Assembly: GCA_023511675.1 (NCBI GenBank)
Contig: JAIMBC010000009.1
Location: 1-47,356 of the forward strand
Direction: 5' to 3'
DNA from: Pirellulales bacterium
GTDB taxonomy: Bacteria > Planctomycetota > Planctomycetia > Pirellulales > JAIMBC01
Length of the DNA stretch: 47,356 nucleotides
Position numbers and translations under genes: made by a program. Under the pieces are notes generated by a model. The model was not told the origin of the DNA, searched no databases, and saw only the letters and a list, made by a program, of their open reading frames with translations. Every line of letters begins with the position of its first letter. Position 1 is the first letter of the stretch. Of the stretch, positions 1 through 9,967 are shown piece after piece.

Positions 1-191
1 ACTAAAATAATTCGTGGCTACAAACTGCACATGGCAAAACGACATAATCCCTTGTCAGACAGGCCCATGCGGCGAAAGTGGCCTAAAAAATGGCGGAAAG
101 TTCGGCCTAGCGAGACACCACGCTGCTGGAGTGCGAGTCTCTGCGGCCCATGCGCGTGGCAAGGCCGCCAACCAGGTGCTGACCGGGATAG

Positions 192-220
192 TTGAGCAAA
201 GTTCGGCAACCGGTTATTCT
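192..220 (+). promoter_or_regulatory. candidate sigma70-type promoter upstream of fabI (TTGAGC-N17-TATTCT)
   Basis: Read directly: TTGAGC at 192-197, 17-nt spacer, TATTCT at 215-220; about 130 nt upstream of the fabI ATG. Confidence 0.4.
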
Positions 221-351
221 TCCCTGGCAGTTTTTCAGGCACTCGCGTTTCGGCCAGGTTCGGCACGTGAAAAAGAGTCGTGCTCAGGGGCCCATCGGCA
301 GGACCAGGCCGCGGGGCTGCCGCGGGCCACAACTGGAAGAAGGAGCATTTC

Positions 352-1179
352 ATGGGCCTGTTCGAGGGAAAAAGGGGGGTGATCCTTGGCGTGGCAAACG
401 ACCACTCCATCGCCTGGGCCATTGCGCATTTCGTGATGGCCGAGGGAGGGCTGTGCGGCTTCACGCATCTGCCCGACCGGCCTGACGACGAGCGGCAACG
501 CAACCGCCGCCGCGTTGCCCAGCTTACCGACCCCCAGCCGAACGCACGGTTCCTGTTGCCCATGGACGTCACCAGCGATGAGGACATCGCCCGCGTCGTG
601 CAGCAGGCGCGAGAGTCGTTCGGCACCATCGACTTTCTGGTCCACTCCATCGCCTACGCTCCTCTGGAAGATCTCAAGGCGGACACCGTGGATACCAGCC
701 GTGCCGGCTTCAAGCACGCCATGGAGGTGAGCGCCTACAGCCTGATCGCCGTGGTACGGGCTCTCCGGCCGCTGTTCCAGCAGGGTGGCAGCGTGCTCAC
801 GCTCACCTACTTTGGCGGCGAAAAGGCGGTACCGGGCTACAACGTGATGGGCATTTGCAAGGCCGCGTTGGACGCCATCGTGAAGTACCTGGCGTTCGAT
901 CTCGGACCGCAGGGCGTGCGCGTGAATGCGGTGAGCGCCGGCCCCTTGCGCACTCTCGCCGGCCGGGCGGCAGGCGTGGACGAGATGTTGCTGTTGTACG
1001 AGAAGATGGCGCCCCTGGGCCGTAACGTCACGCACGAGGAGGTCGCGCGGGCCGCGGCATTCTTGCTCTCTGACCTGGGAAGCGGCATCACGGGCGAAAT
1101 CCTGCACGTCGATGCGGGTTACAACATCATGGGCTCTCCGGGACGCCTGCTGGAGGCTCATCGCAAGGCTGGGTCCTGA
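352..1179 (+). CDS. fabI: enoyl-[acyl-carrier-protein] reductase (NADH), FabI type
   Basis: MGLFEGKRGVILGVANDHSIAWAIA N-terminus and the YNVMGICKAALDA (Y-x6-K) active-site region are typical of FabI; ATG at 352 preceded by AAGGAG. Confidence 0.93.
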   Translation: MGLFEGKRGVILGVANDHSIAWAIAHFVMAEGGLCGFTHLPDRPDDERQRNRRRVAQLTDPQPNARFLLPMDVTSDEDIARVVQQARESFGTIDFLVHSIAYAPLEDLKADTVDTSRAGFKHAMEVSAYSLIAVVRALRPLFQQGGSVLTLTYFGGEKAVPGYNVMGICKAALDAIVKYLAFDLGPQGVRVNAVSAGPLRTLAGRAAGVDEMLLLYEKMAPLGRNVTHEEVARAAAFLLSDLGSGITGEILHVDAGYNIMGSPGRLLEAHRKAGS

Positions 1180-1306
1180 GCGAGGTGCCGGGCCATACCG
1201 CTTGCGCTGGCTGGTGTGCGGCTGGAGATGAATTGCACGTGTTTGCAACAACAAGCTTCCAGCGGCCGGGGCAGCATCCGCCGGTCACCGAGGGATCGCA
1301 CAGAGC

Positions 1307-1738
1307 ATGGTACAGCCGGAGCCGGAGGTACGCTCGCCGCGCAGGTTGATTGCCGTGGCCGTGGTCGAGCACGAAGGAAGGTTCCTGATCGGCCGGCGGC
1401 CGCCCGGCACGCCCCTGGAGGGCTACTGGGAGTTCCCTGGCGGCAAGGTGCAGTCCGGAGAGACCGCGGCCCAGGCCGCGATCCGAGAATGTGCCGAGGA
1501 GACCGGCCTCGATGTGACCATATGCGGCGAATACCCCTCTGCCCTGTACGACTATCCACACGGCCAGTTGGAATTGCGGTTCTTCGCTTGCCGCCTTTCG
1601 CATACGCCGCAGACACCACGAGCACCCTATCAGTGGGTTGCTGCCCATGAGCTGGCTCAGTACACGTTTCCGCCCGCCAACGCCTCTCTGGTTGCTCACT
1701 TGATCACGCAGCTAGGCATGACAGGCGCACAGCCGTAA
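1307..1738 (+). CDS. Nudix hydrolase, MutT-like (8-oxo-dGTP diphosphatase type)
   Basis: Nudix box GKVQSGETAAQAAIRECAEETGL preceded by GYWEFPGG; small single-domain protein. Confidence 0.88.
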   Translation: MVQPEPEVRSPRRLIAVAVVEHEGRFLIGRRPPGTPLEGYWEFPGGKVQSGETAAQAAIRECAEETGLDVTICGEYPSALYDYPHGQLELRFFACRLSHTPQTPRAPYQWVAAHELAQYTFPPANASLVAHLITQLGMTGAQP

Positions 1739-2299
1739 ACCGTCCGTGCTGCGGCCTGAAGGGGATGTTGTGGTCTGGTGCCGGCCTGACGTGCCGTGCG
1801 CGCATGGCCTCTCCCCATGGTTGATGATGCCGCTGTTCGACATTGCAGCCGTTCGATAGCGCGTGTCCTGGCTCTCCGCGCGCACCAGATAAGTGGGGAG
1901 TGATTGCGGCCCAGCCGGTGCGCTCGCCCGGCCGCGACGGAACGCGTCCCTCCAGGCCACAGATCGAGCGCCGCGCGATGCCGCCGAGATCGTGCCGCGC
2001 GCGGTGCGCGTCGGCCAGCGCACGACGTGGACCGAGGTTGCCAAGACAGGCATCGGGCTTGGGCCCTGTGCGCCCGGCATGCGCCCAGCCGTAGGCAGGG
2101 CAGCGGGCGCCAACCGTGTTCAGGCCGGAAGCGGCCAGGCGGCGTGAAGCCGCAGGAGCTTGTTGCTAAAGTAACAAGAGCGCCCGCCCGCGCCGCCATG
2201 CAGTGGTTGCATCGCCGGCAGGGCGGCTCCGAGCTATCTCCCCACGGCACCATGGCTGAGTCGGACCATTTCCAGCGATCCCGCCGCCGCTCCGAGGGC

Positions 2300-3184
2300 A
2301 TGTCCAACGGCGTGTTCCCAGCAGAGGGAGAGCATGCGGCTGTGCCCTGCGCCGACGTTGCGAACCGCATGCCCGGCCTTTCAGACGCGGCATCGCATGC
2401 CGTCGTGCTCGAGCACAATCGCCGGCGGTGGGATGAGTTGGCCGCCTGTGGCCATCCCCTCACCCGGCCGGCGACCAACGAGCAGGTACACGACCCGCTC
2501 GCCAGCCTCGACCTCTCCTGGATCGATGGCGGCGTATCGGGCAAACGCATCCTGTGCCTGGCGGGTGGGGGGGGCCGCCAGAGCGTGTTGTACGCCGCCG
2601 CGGGGGCCGAAGTCACCGTGGTGGATCTTTCGCCCGCCATGCTCGCCCTCGACAGGCAAGTCGCTGCCTGGCACGGCCTGAATCTCCGCACCATCCTCGC
2701 CTCGATGAACGACCTCTCGATGCTCGGCCCGGAGTGCTTCGACGTGGTCCTCCAGCCCGTCAGCACCTGCTACGTGCCGGACGTGAAAGCCGTGTTCGAG
2801 CAGGTGGCACGCGTGCTCGTGCCCGGCGGACTGTACATCAGCCAGCACAAGCAGCCCGTGAGCTTGCAGGCCTCCGTCTCCCCCGGCCCTGAGGGATACG
2901 TGTTGCAGGTTCCCTACTATCACAGCGGTCCGCTGCCGCCGGTGAGAGACAGCCCGCATCGGGAGCACGGCACGCTCGAGTACTTGCACCGCTGGGAACA
3001 ACTGCTGGGCGGACTGTGCCGTGCCGGCTTCGTGATCGAGGACGTGGCCGAACCCCTGCATGCGCGGGCAGACGCCTCCTGGGGCAGCTTTGCTCATCGC
3101 AGCCTGTACGTCGCACCTTATGTGCGCATCAAGGCCCGCCGCACCGGCAGCCCAGCCAAGCGCGTGTGGGTACCGGGGTCATAG
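2300..3184 (+). CDS. class I SAM-dependent methyltransferase
   Basis: ILCLAGGGGRQSVLYAAAGAEVTVVDLSPAML (motif I/II) and FDVVLQPVSTCYVPDVKAVFEQVARVLVPGGLYI; likely start MSNGVF at 2300 within a longer ORF. Confidence 0.8.
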   Translation: MSNGVFPAEGEHAAVPCADVANRMPGLSDAASHAVVLEHNRRRWDELAACGHPLTRPATNEQVHDPLASLDLSWIDGGVSGKRILCLAGGGGRQSVLYAAAGAEVTVVDLSPAMLALDRQVAAWHGLNLRTILASMNDLSMLGPECFDVVLQPVSTCYVPDVKAVFEQVARVLVPGGLYISQHKQPVSLQASVSPGPEGYVLQVPYYHSGPLPPVRDSPHREHGTLEYLHRWEQLLGGLCRAGFVIEDVAEPLHARADASWGSFAHRSLYVAPYVRIKARRTGSPAKRVWVPGS

Positions 3185-3387
3185 AGCCGCACCGCAGCAG
3201 GCGCCCGTGCCGGCAAGGGGGCGCGTGCTGCAACTCCTGCCGCATGAGGTACCGCAGCATGCCGCACGTCAACGCCATCAGCTTTCGCGAGGGCCGCAGT
3301 GTCGGGAGAATCTGCCATCTGGTGCGCGCGTGGTGGTGGCCGTGGGGAAACAAAGCAGTGGCGGCTGGCGGCTGCCGCAACGGAGGT

Positions 3388-3546
3388 ATGGCCGACGCGG
3401 CGGATGCGCTTGCATGGCTTGCGCGCGGGCAGCTCCGGCCCGTGATCGTCGCGCGCTTTGCCTTGGAGCAGATCAACAAGGCGTTCGAGCTTGTGCGCAG
3501 CGGCGAGGTCGTGGGATGCGTGGTGATGACGATAGCCGATCAATAG
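3388..3546 (+). pseudogene. remnant of the C-terminus of a zinc-dependent alcohol dehydrogenase
   Basis: ALAWLARGQLRPVIVARFALEQINKAFELVRSGEVVGCVVMTI resembles the last ~45 residues of MDR/zinc ADHs (xxGKLxPVVxxRFPLEEINEAFELLRSGEVVGRxVL); no Rossmann or catalytic domain upstream in any frame that I could recognise. Confidence 0.55.
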
Positions 3547-3931
3547 AGCGAGCGTCAGGCAAGGATACGGTGTGGCCCGCGTGCGGCTGGTCGCACCGGG
3601 CGTAGCGAGCGCGGCGTACTGTGGGCGACGGGGACAATCGCGGCGCAAGGAACTGCGTCTGGCCCGCGCGGGCAGCGTACTCCGGGCGGCGGGGCCAAGC
3701 ATGCCCCAGCTATGCAGGCTAGCCATGCAACTGGTAGACTGACTGCCATGACGGCAAGGCGTGACGCCCGTACCTAGCCCGGCGCGCGGCTTGATCGCCG
3801 CGTGGCCGTCCCATGGTCCTCCGGCGGAGGGACGCGCGCGCATGTCCGAGCATGCACGATCCGCCCCAGATCGCTTGGCCGCCTTCTAGCTGATCCGTGT
3901 GCGGTGTGTTATTACGTGCGGGAGGCAAGCC

Positions 3932-4927
3932 ATGACGACAACCAAGTTTGAGGTGAAGAAGCACGGCTTTCACTTTGACAATGGCACGTTTCGCACTTCG
4001 GTGGGGCCGTTCCCGTGCAGCGTGCTGTGCGGGGGCATGTCGTACTCGGCCCTCGATTACTTCAAGTGCGGTATCAGGGTGCCCGAACTCACCAAGGCCC
4101 CGGCAGAAGGCAATCCGCTGGAAAAATATCTCTACCGCCGGCAAATGACGGCGCACTACTACACCTGGCACCTGTTTCTGGCGGCCTGGTCCGCGCCCAT
4201 CCCCCTGCTCGGCGTGACCAGCAGCCTGGTGCAAGGGAGCATGAAGGAACTCGATTACTACCTGTCCAGCGAGGGGCCGCTGGTGATGTGCCTGTTCGAG
4301 AACATGGGTACCGGCCACCACGTGCTCGCCATCGGCTGCGACAAGGCGAAACAGCGCATCGAGCTGTACGACAACAACCATCACGACCGCAACTGCAACC
4401 TGACGTACAAGAACGGCATCTGGCAGCATTCTCTCTCGAGCACAAAGTGGAAGGGTTGGTTTCTGGATTGGGGCCATTACACCGACGGCACGCGCCTGCC
4501 GCCCCTCTCCTGGCGGTTCTGCAAGAAATGCCACAGCCTGGTGACCACGAGCTTTGGCCAGACCGGCAAGTGCCACGCCGGCGGCTCTCACTCACATAAT
4601 CTGGTGTTCGAGTACTTTCTGCCCTGCTTCGTCAACGAGGGGGAGCGCGGCTGGCGCGTGTGCAGCAAGTGCCAGGCCCTGTTCTACAGCCCCAGCGGCC
4701 AGGCCACGGGCTGGTGCGCAGATAGCAACAACCACACGCCCATGAGCCTGGGTAAACAGCTCCTCGAGTTCGGCGTCGATTCCAGCGGGCAGGGAGAGAA
4801 GAAGTGGCACATGTGCAAGCTCTGCTTCGGCCTCTTCTGGGCTGGCAGCGGCAACGGTACCTGCACCGTCGGCGGCACGCACGAACGCTCCAGCAAGCAA
4901 TACGTGGTGGCCCATCGTACGGTGTAG
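3932..4927 (+). CDS. putative papain/C39-like cysteine peptidase-like protein with three C-terminal WxxCxxC zinc-ribbon-like repeats
   Basis: N-terminal GPFPCSVLCGGMSYSALDYF (candidate Cys), GTGHHVLAIG (candidate His), LYDNNHHD (candidate Asn/Asp); C-terminal repeats WRFCKKCHSL..., WRVCSKCQALF..., WHMCKLCFGLF... Confidence 0.65.
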   Translation: MTTTKFEVKKHGFHFDNGTFRTSVGPFPCSVLCGGMSYSALDYFKCGIRVPELTKAPAEGNPLEKYLYRRQMTAHYYTWHLFLAAWSAPIPLLGVTSSLVQGSMKELDYYLSSEGPLVMCLFENMGTGHHVLAIGCDKAKQRIELYDNNHHDRNCNLTYKNGIWQHSLSSTKWKGWFLDWGHYTDGTRLPPLSWRFCKKCHSLVTTSFGQTGKCHAGGSHSHNLVFEYFLPCFVNEGERGWRVCSKCQALFYSPSGQATGWCADSNNHTPMSLGKQLLEFGVDSSGQGEKKWHMCKLCFGLFWAGSGNGTCTVGGTHERSSKQYVVAHRTV

Positions 4928-5320
4928 TTCGTTGGGGGCAACTTGGCCAGAGGCACGCCCAGCCGCACATCGCCTGGCCAAGAACGTCGATTCCGTCGCC
5001 GCTTTCCGGGCCGCACCAAGCCGCGCGGGACGGGTTCCGCTGGAGGTCGAAGGTCCGGGCCCTGGCCGGGTGCGTACTCGAAGAGAAGCGGCATACTCGT
5101 GCTGGCCGTCGGTTGCGGCGGGCAAGCGCATCCGTGACGCGGGCGGCGCACGAGGATCGAGGGCAACTCCCATCGCCCTAAGCGCCCGGCGATCCCGCAG
5201 GCGGCGGCACCGCTTGCCCCTCAGCCGCCAACACGGCTTGGTCCCTTTCGCGTGGGTACCGGCGGCCATCGTGGCGGAGAGGGGCGAGCGGACCGCAGCC
5301 AGCCTGCTCGATGAAAGGGG

Positions 5321-6751
5321 CTAGATGTCGAAGTACAAGCAGAACTCGTAGGGATGCGGCCGCAAGCGCATGGCATCCACTTCCTTCTCGCGCTTGTAGC
5401 TGATCCAGGTGTCGATCACATCCTTGGTGAACACGCCGCCGCGCAGCAAGAACTCATGGTTGGCTTCCAGGGCATCCAGTGCCTGGTCGAGCGAACCGGG
5501 CGTCTTGGGCACCTTGGCCAGCTCTTCCGGCGGCAGGTCGTAGATGTCCTTATCCAGCGGCTCGCCCGGATGGATCTTGTTCTGGATGCCGTCGATGGCC
5601 GCCATGAGCATGGCCGCAAACGAGAGATAGGGGTTGCAGCTCGGGTCCGGGCAGCGGAACTCGACCCGCTTGGCCTTGGGACTGGCGCTGTACATGGGAA
5701 TGCGGCAGGCCGCGGAACGGTTCCGCTGCGAATAGGCCAGGTTCACGGGCGCCTCATAGCCCGGCACCAGGCGCTTGTAGCTGTTTGTGGTGGGGCAGGC
5801 AAAGGCCAGGATCGACGGCGCATGCCGCAGCAGCCCGCCAATGGCGTACAAGGCCATGTCTGACAGGCCGGCATACCCGCTGCCGGCAAACAGCGGCTCG
5901 CCCCCCTTCCACAGAGAAAAGTGCGTGTGCATGCCAGAGCCGTTGTCGCCAAAGATCGGCTTCGGCATGAAGGTCACCGTCTTATTGTACTTCTTGGCCA
6001 CGTTCTTCACGATGTACTTGTAGAGGCACATCGCGTCGGCCATTGCCACCAGGTCCAGAAACTTCAGGTCGATTTCGGCCTGACCTGCCGTGCCCACCTC
6101 GTGATGCTGCGCCTCGACGCTCAGGCCGCACTCGACCATCGTCAGCATCATCTCGTTGCGGATGTTCATCATCTGGTCGGCCGGCGGCACGGGGAAGTAC
6201 CCCTCCTTGTGCCGCAACTTGTAGCCCAGGTTGGGATTCTCCACGCGGCCCCGGTTCCATTCCCCCTCGATACTGTCGATATGGTAGTAGCCCTCGTGGG
6301 CACGCTGGTCGTACCGCACGTCGTCGAAGATGAAGAACTCGGCTTCGGGGCCCACGTAACAGGTGTCGGCAATGCCTGTGCTCTTCAGGTAGTTCACCGC
6401 CTTGCGGGCCACGTTGCGCGGGTCGCGGGTGTAGTCCTCGCGGGTGATGGGGTCCTGGATGTTGCAGATCATCCCCAGGGTGGGGATGGTGGTGAAGGGG
6501 TCCACGATGGCGGTTTCAGGCACGGGCACGAGGATCATGTCGCTTTCGTTGATGGCTTGCCAGCCGCGAATGCTGGAGCCGTCGAACCCCAGGCCGTCTT
6601 CAAACACGCCCTCGTCGAGCTTGTCGACCGGAATGGTGAAGTGCTGCCAGATGCCGGGAAAGTCCATGAACCGCAAATCGACGGCCTTGATGTTCTTTTC
6701 CCGGCACAGAACGAGGACCTCTTTGGGAGTCACTGCGAATCCCCTTTCCAA
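5321..6751 (-). CDS. glnA: glutamine synthetase, type I
   Basis: [76 protein letters not shown]: canonical GlnA motifs. Confidence 0.96.
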   Translation of the reverse strand: MERGFAVTPKEVLVLCREKNIKAVDLRFMDFPGIWQHFTIPVDKLDEGVFEDGLGFDGSSIRGWQAINESDMILVPVPETAIVDPFTTIPTLGMICNIQDPITREDYTRDPRNVARKAVNYLKSTGIADTCYVGPEAEFFIFDDVRYDQRAHEGYYHIDSIEGEWNRGRVENPNLGYKLRHKEGYFPVPPADQMMNIRNEMMLTMVECGLSVEAQHHEVGTAGQAEIDLKFLDLVAMADAMCLYKYIVKNVAKKYNKTVTFMPKPIFGDNGSGMHTHFSLWKGGEPLFAGSGYAGLSDMALYAIGGLLRHAPSILAFACPTTNSYKRLVPGYEAPVNLAYSQRNRSAACRIPMYSASPKAKRVEFRCPDPSCNPYLSFAAMLMAAIDGIQNKIHPGEPLDKDIYDLPPEELAKVPKTPGSLDQALDALEANHEFLLRGGVFTKDVIDTWISYKREKEVDAMRLRPHPYEFCLYFDI

Positions 6752-6904
6752 TTGAATGACACGGTTTCCAGAAGGACGTACGGATGGTCAACCCCCCGCG
6801 CAGCGACACGGCTTGCAGCCGCGAGCGACAACGCGACGGACCTACCAGAGCCAAACCAGACTCGTCGGCCAAGCAAACTCGATGCCGGGGCGCGTAAAGA
6901 CGGC

Positions 6905-6932
6905 ATCATAGCGCATAATCCAAGAATGGCAA
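6905..6932 (-). promoter_or_regulatory. candidate sigma70-type promoter for glnA (TTGCCA-N16-TATGAT on minus strand)
   Basis: Plus strand ATCATA 6905-6910, 16-nt spacer, TGGCAA 6927-6932; implies a ~145-nt leader. Confidence 0.35.
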
Positions 6933-6984
6933 TGGGTTTGCGAAAAAACGCCTTGTCGGCCCAAAGCCAAGCTTTGCACTAGGT

Positions 6985-9768
6985 TTAGGCATTGCTTGCA
7001 GGCAAACTGGGCAGTTCGGCGGCAACCTGCTCCGGCACTTCCTCCTCAAGGGGCTGCTGTGCCTGCCGCTTGGCCTCATACTTTTCGCGCCACTGGTAAA
7101 CCAGCGCCAACAGCGCTGGTACCAGCACCGTGCGGACCACGAAGGTATCCAGGAGCACTCCCAGGGAGAGCGCAAACCCCAACGCGCGAATGCCGCGCAG
7201 GCTGCCGGTGAGCATCGTGGCGAAGGTGCCGGCCATGATGACGCCACAACTCGTGATGATCCCTCCCGTGTGGACCAGAGCCCGCTGTAAACCCTTGAGC
7301 CGGCCGTGGCGGGGCTGCTCTTCCAGCACCCGCGTCACCAGGTAAATGTTGTAATCCTGCCCTACGGCAACCAAGATCACAAACAAGAACAGCGGCAGCT
7401 TCCAGTCGATGCCCGGGGTGCCGGCGTGCCGCGCGCCAAAGACCAGGGCCGTGGCTCCCAGCGTGACGAAGTAGCTGAACAACACCGAGAACATCAGGTA
7501 GAGGGTCATCCCCGTGCGGCGCAAGATGAGCAGCAGCACGGCCAGCACGGCCAGTGTCGTTAGCCGTTGGATCAAGACCTGGTCGGCTTGAGTTACCAGC
7601 CGCAGGTCACGGCAGCCGGCAGTGGTTCCCGCCAGGTGGAACTGTGTGCCGTACCATGCCGAGTTGGGATCGGCCGCCACGGCCTGCACGCGAGCTTGCA
7701 GCAGATCCAGCAACTGCACTGCCTCCAGCGAGAAGGGATCGTAACGCAACACGAGTTCGAACCGCGTGACTCTGCCGCGCAACTCTCCGGCCTGGCTGAC
7801 AAAGTAGGCCCGCGTGCGCGGATGCCGTAGCACGCTCAGCTTGCGGCGCCCCTGCGAAGAGAACGCGTTGGCCAGACCCGGACGGTCTCCCAGCGGCTCG
7901 GTCAGACTGCGCACGCTCGCAATGGGCCTGGCGGCCTGCACCTCTACACCGGAGGGCAGCCGCACCACCTGCTGCCAGCGCGCGGCCGTAAACGGTGCCA
8001 GCAAGGGCTCCACCTGCTCCGCGAGCGACTCCGGCCGCAGGGCAAGCAGCCGCTGTGCCTCGGCGGCGGCCCTGGCATTGCCGCGTTCAGGCGGCAAGAC
8101 GGTATACACCACTGTCTCGTAAAGCGCCCTTGTCAGCAATGCGATCGCGCGGCGGCCCGCTCGCGAATCGTAATGCTCGATCCGGCCCGCAGCCGCAATC
8201 CGGCCGGGTGCCTGCCCATCGGCAGCATGCGTGTTGCGCACCTCGGGCGACGTGCTGCGCCCGCCCGACTGCGGGCCGGCGGGGGTACCCGGCTCGCGTG
8301 CCGAGGGGCCTGGCGGATTGCTTGGCGTGCCGGTCATGGTGGCCACAAGCGTAACAGGGCCCGTCTCACCCGCGAAAAAATGGCGCCTCAGAAGCTGAGT
8401 GCCCTGAACGCTTGGTCGGGAGGCGTCCAGCTCTGCCAGCAGGTCGTAATTCGCTGGCACATCCAGGCCATACCACGCGAAGGGCGTGAGGATCGCCAGG
8501 GCACATCCCAGGATCAGGGCCGGGCGGCGGATGATGCCGCGCGCAAGATTGGGCCAGAGGTTTTCCAGGCCAGCGGGCCGGGATGTGGTGTCCGCCGGCT
8601 GGTCCTCCCGGCGTGCAAATGGGTGGAGGCGGCCCACGGCTTGGGGCGATCGGTCCTTCCGTGCCGCAGCGCCCCATGGCCAGAACACGGCATGCCCAAA
8701 GACACGCAGCAGGGCCGGCGCCAGCGTCAGCGACGCGGCCAGCGCCACCACCAGGCAAACCGCGATTGCCGGCCCGCTGTGGCGATACTTGCCAAACGCC
8801 GCAAAGGCCATGACCGCCAGGCCAGCAATGGTGGTCAGTGCGCTGGCCACCAGCGCCTGGCTCACCTTGCCCAGGGCCGTGCCTGCCGCTTCGCGCGGCG
8901 CAAGCCCCTTGGCTAGCTCCTCGCGATATCGAGCGATGAGAAACAAGCAGTAGTCTGTGCCGCAGCCGAACAGCAGCACGACGATGAAGATGCGCGTGGT
9001 GGTGAACACGCGCAGCCGCAGCCAGGAGAGCCACCAGGGCAGGTCGGCTCCGGCCAGCCAGGCCACCAGCTCGAGCGCGACAATCCCCGATACCGCAATC
9101 GTGGCCAGCGGCACCGCTGCCAGCAAGGGCGCCCGATAGACCAGCAGCAGGATGGCCAGCACGGTGAGCACGGTCGCTAGTTCCGTGTTTTGGATGCTCT
9201 CCTTGGCTGCGGTCAACATGTCTCCGCCGATCGCAGCCGAGCCAGTGATCCCCAGCCGTAGAGAAGGGGGCACGGACTGTTCGTGCCGAAAGCGGTCCAG
9301 ATGCCGGCGCATCTGCTGCAAGGCCTCAATATTGCTGGTGGCCATGAACTCCCGCTTGAGGATCACGACCACCAGCGCGGCGCGGCCGTCTGGGCTGACC
9401 AGCTTGTCTCCTACAACGGCAGAGCGTGGCGTCCACACATCCGCCACGGGCAGGCCGCTCGTACGCAGCTTTTCGATGCTCTGCCCCAGGCGCTCAACCA
9501 GGTCGCGGTCGGAAGGTTCCAGGCGGCCCTCCTCGCGTGCGCATACCAGCACAAACTGGCTGCGGCCCTGATGCTGCGGGAATGCCCGCGCCAGCAGCCG
9601 CTCCGCTTGCACGCTGGTCATCTCATCCGGCAGATACGCCAGATCGCCATCGCGAGCCACAGACTGCCACTCGGGCGCGGCCAGGTGCAGGCCCAGCGCT
9701 ACGGCACCCCAGCCGACGATCGCCCACACCCAGTGACGCGAGACGAAACTTCCCAATCGCTCGTACAT
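6985..9768 (-). CDS. MMPL/RND-family transporter (two MMPL domains)
   Basis: MYERLGSFVSRHWVWAIVGWGAVALGL start, FGCGTDYCLFLIARYREEL and VAVGQDYNIYLVTRVLEE motifs, two multi-TM halves; ATG at 9768 chosen within a longer ORF. Confidence 0.85.
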   Translation of the reverse strand: MYERLGSFVSRHWVWAIVGWGAVALGLHLAAPEWQSVARDGDLAYLPDEMTSVQAERLLARAFPQHQGRSQFVLVCAREEGRLEPSDRDLVERLGQSIEKLRTSGLPVADVWTPRSAVVGDKLVSPDGRAALVVVILKREFMATSNIEALQQMRRHLDRFRHEQSVPPSLRLGITGSAAIGGDMLTAAKESIQNTELATVLTVLAILLLVYRAPLLAAVPLATIAVSGIVALELVAWLAGADLPWWLSWLRLRVFTTTRIFIVVLLFGCGTDYCLFLIARYREELAKGLAPREAAGTALGKVSQALVASALTTIAGLAVMAFAAFGKYRHSGPAIAVCLVVALAASLTLAPALLRVFGHAVFWPWGAAARKDRSPQAVGRLHPFARREDQPADTTSRPAGLENLWPNLARGIIRRPALILGCALAILTPFAWYGLDVPANYDLLAELDASRPSVQGTQLLRRHFFAGETGPVTLVATMTGTPSNPPGPSAREPGTPAGPQSGGRSTSPEVRNTHAADGQAPGRIAAAGRIEHYDSRAGRRAIALLTRALYETVVYTVLPPERGNARAAAEAQRLLALRPESLAEQVEPLLAPFTAARWQQVVRLPSGVEVQAARPIASVRSLTEPLGDRPGLANAFSSQGRRKLSVLRHPRTRAYFVSQAGELRGRVTRFELVLRYDPFSLEAVQLLDLLQARVQAVAADPNSAWYGTQFHLAGTTAGCRDLRLVTQADQVLIQRLTTLAVLAVLLLILRRTGMTLYLMFSVLFSYFVTLGATALVFGARHAGTPGIDWKLPLFLFVILVAVGQDYNIYLVTRVLEEQPRHGRLKGLQRALVHTGGIITSCGVIMAGTFATMLTGSLRGIRALGFALSLGVLLDTFVVRTVLVPALLALVYQWREKYEAKRQAQQPLEEEVPEQVAAELPSLPASNA

Positions 9769-9967
9769 GGTGCAAGGCGGCCGACGCACGGCGGCGTTTG
9801 GCTCGCGAGGGGCGCCAAGAAAGACTAGCAACCCGCTCGATGGTACCCCGCTCGCCGCTGGCTGTGAAGCATGCCCTGGCCTGCTGGCCGCCCTCACTGG
9901 TTGTGGCAGCCCCGCAGCCGCCTTGGCCGGCGGCTGCGCGTCGCGGCGGCTCAGCGGGCGAAGCCGG

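Noticed and set aside
235-1254. 339-aa ORF antisense to fabI
   Set aside because: Shadow ORF with no domain; fabI active-site motifs are on the plus strand.
1696-2766. 356-aa minus-strand ORF covering the nudix-methyltransferase spacer
   Set aside because: Overlaps the methyltransferase antisense; Arg/Ser/Pro-rich with no recognisable motif.
5921-6982. 353-aa ORF antisense to glnA
   Set aside because: Shadow ORF of a strongly conserved glutamine synthetase.
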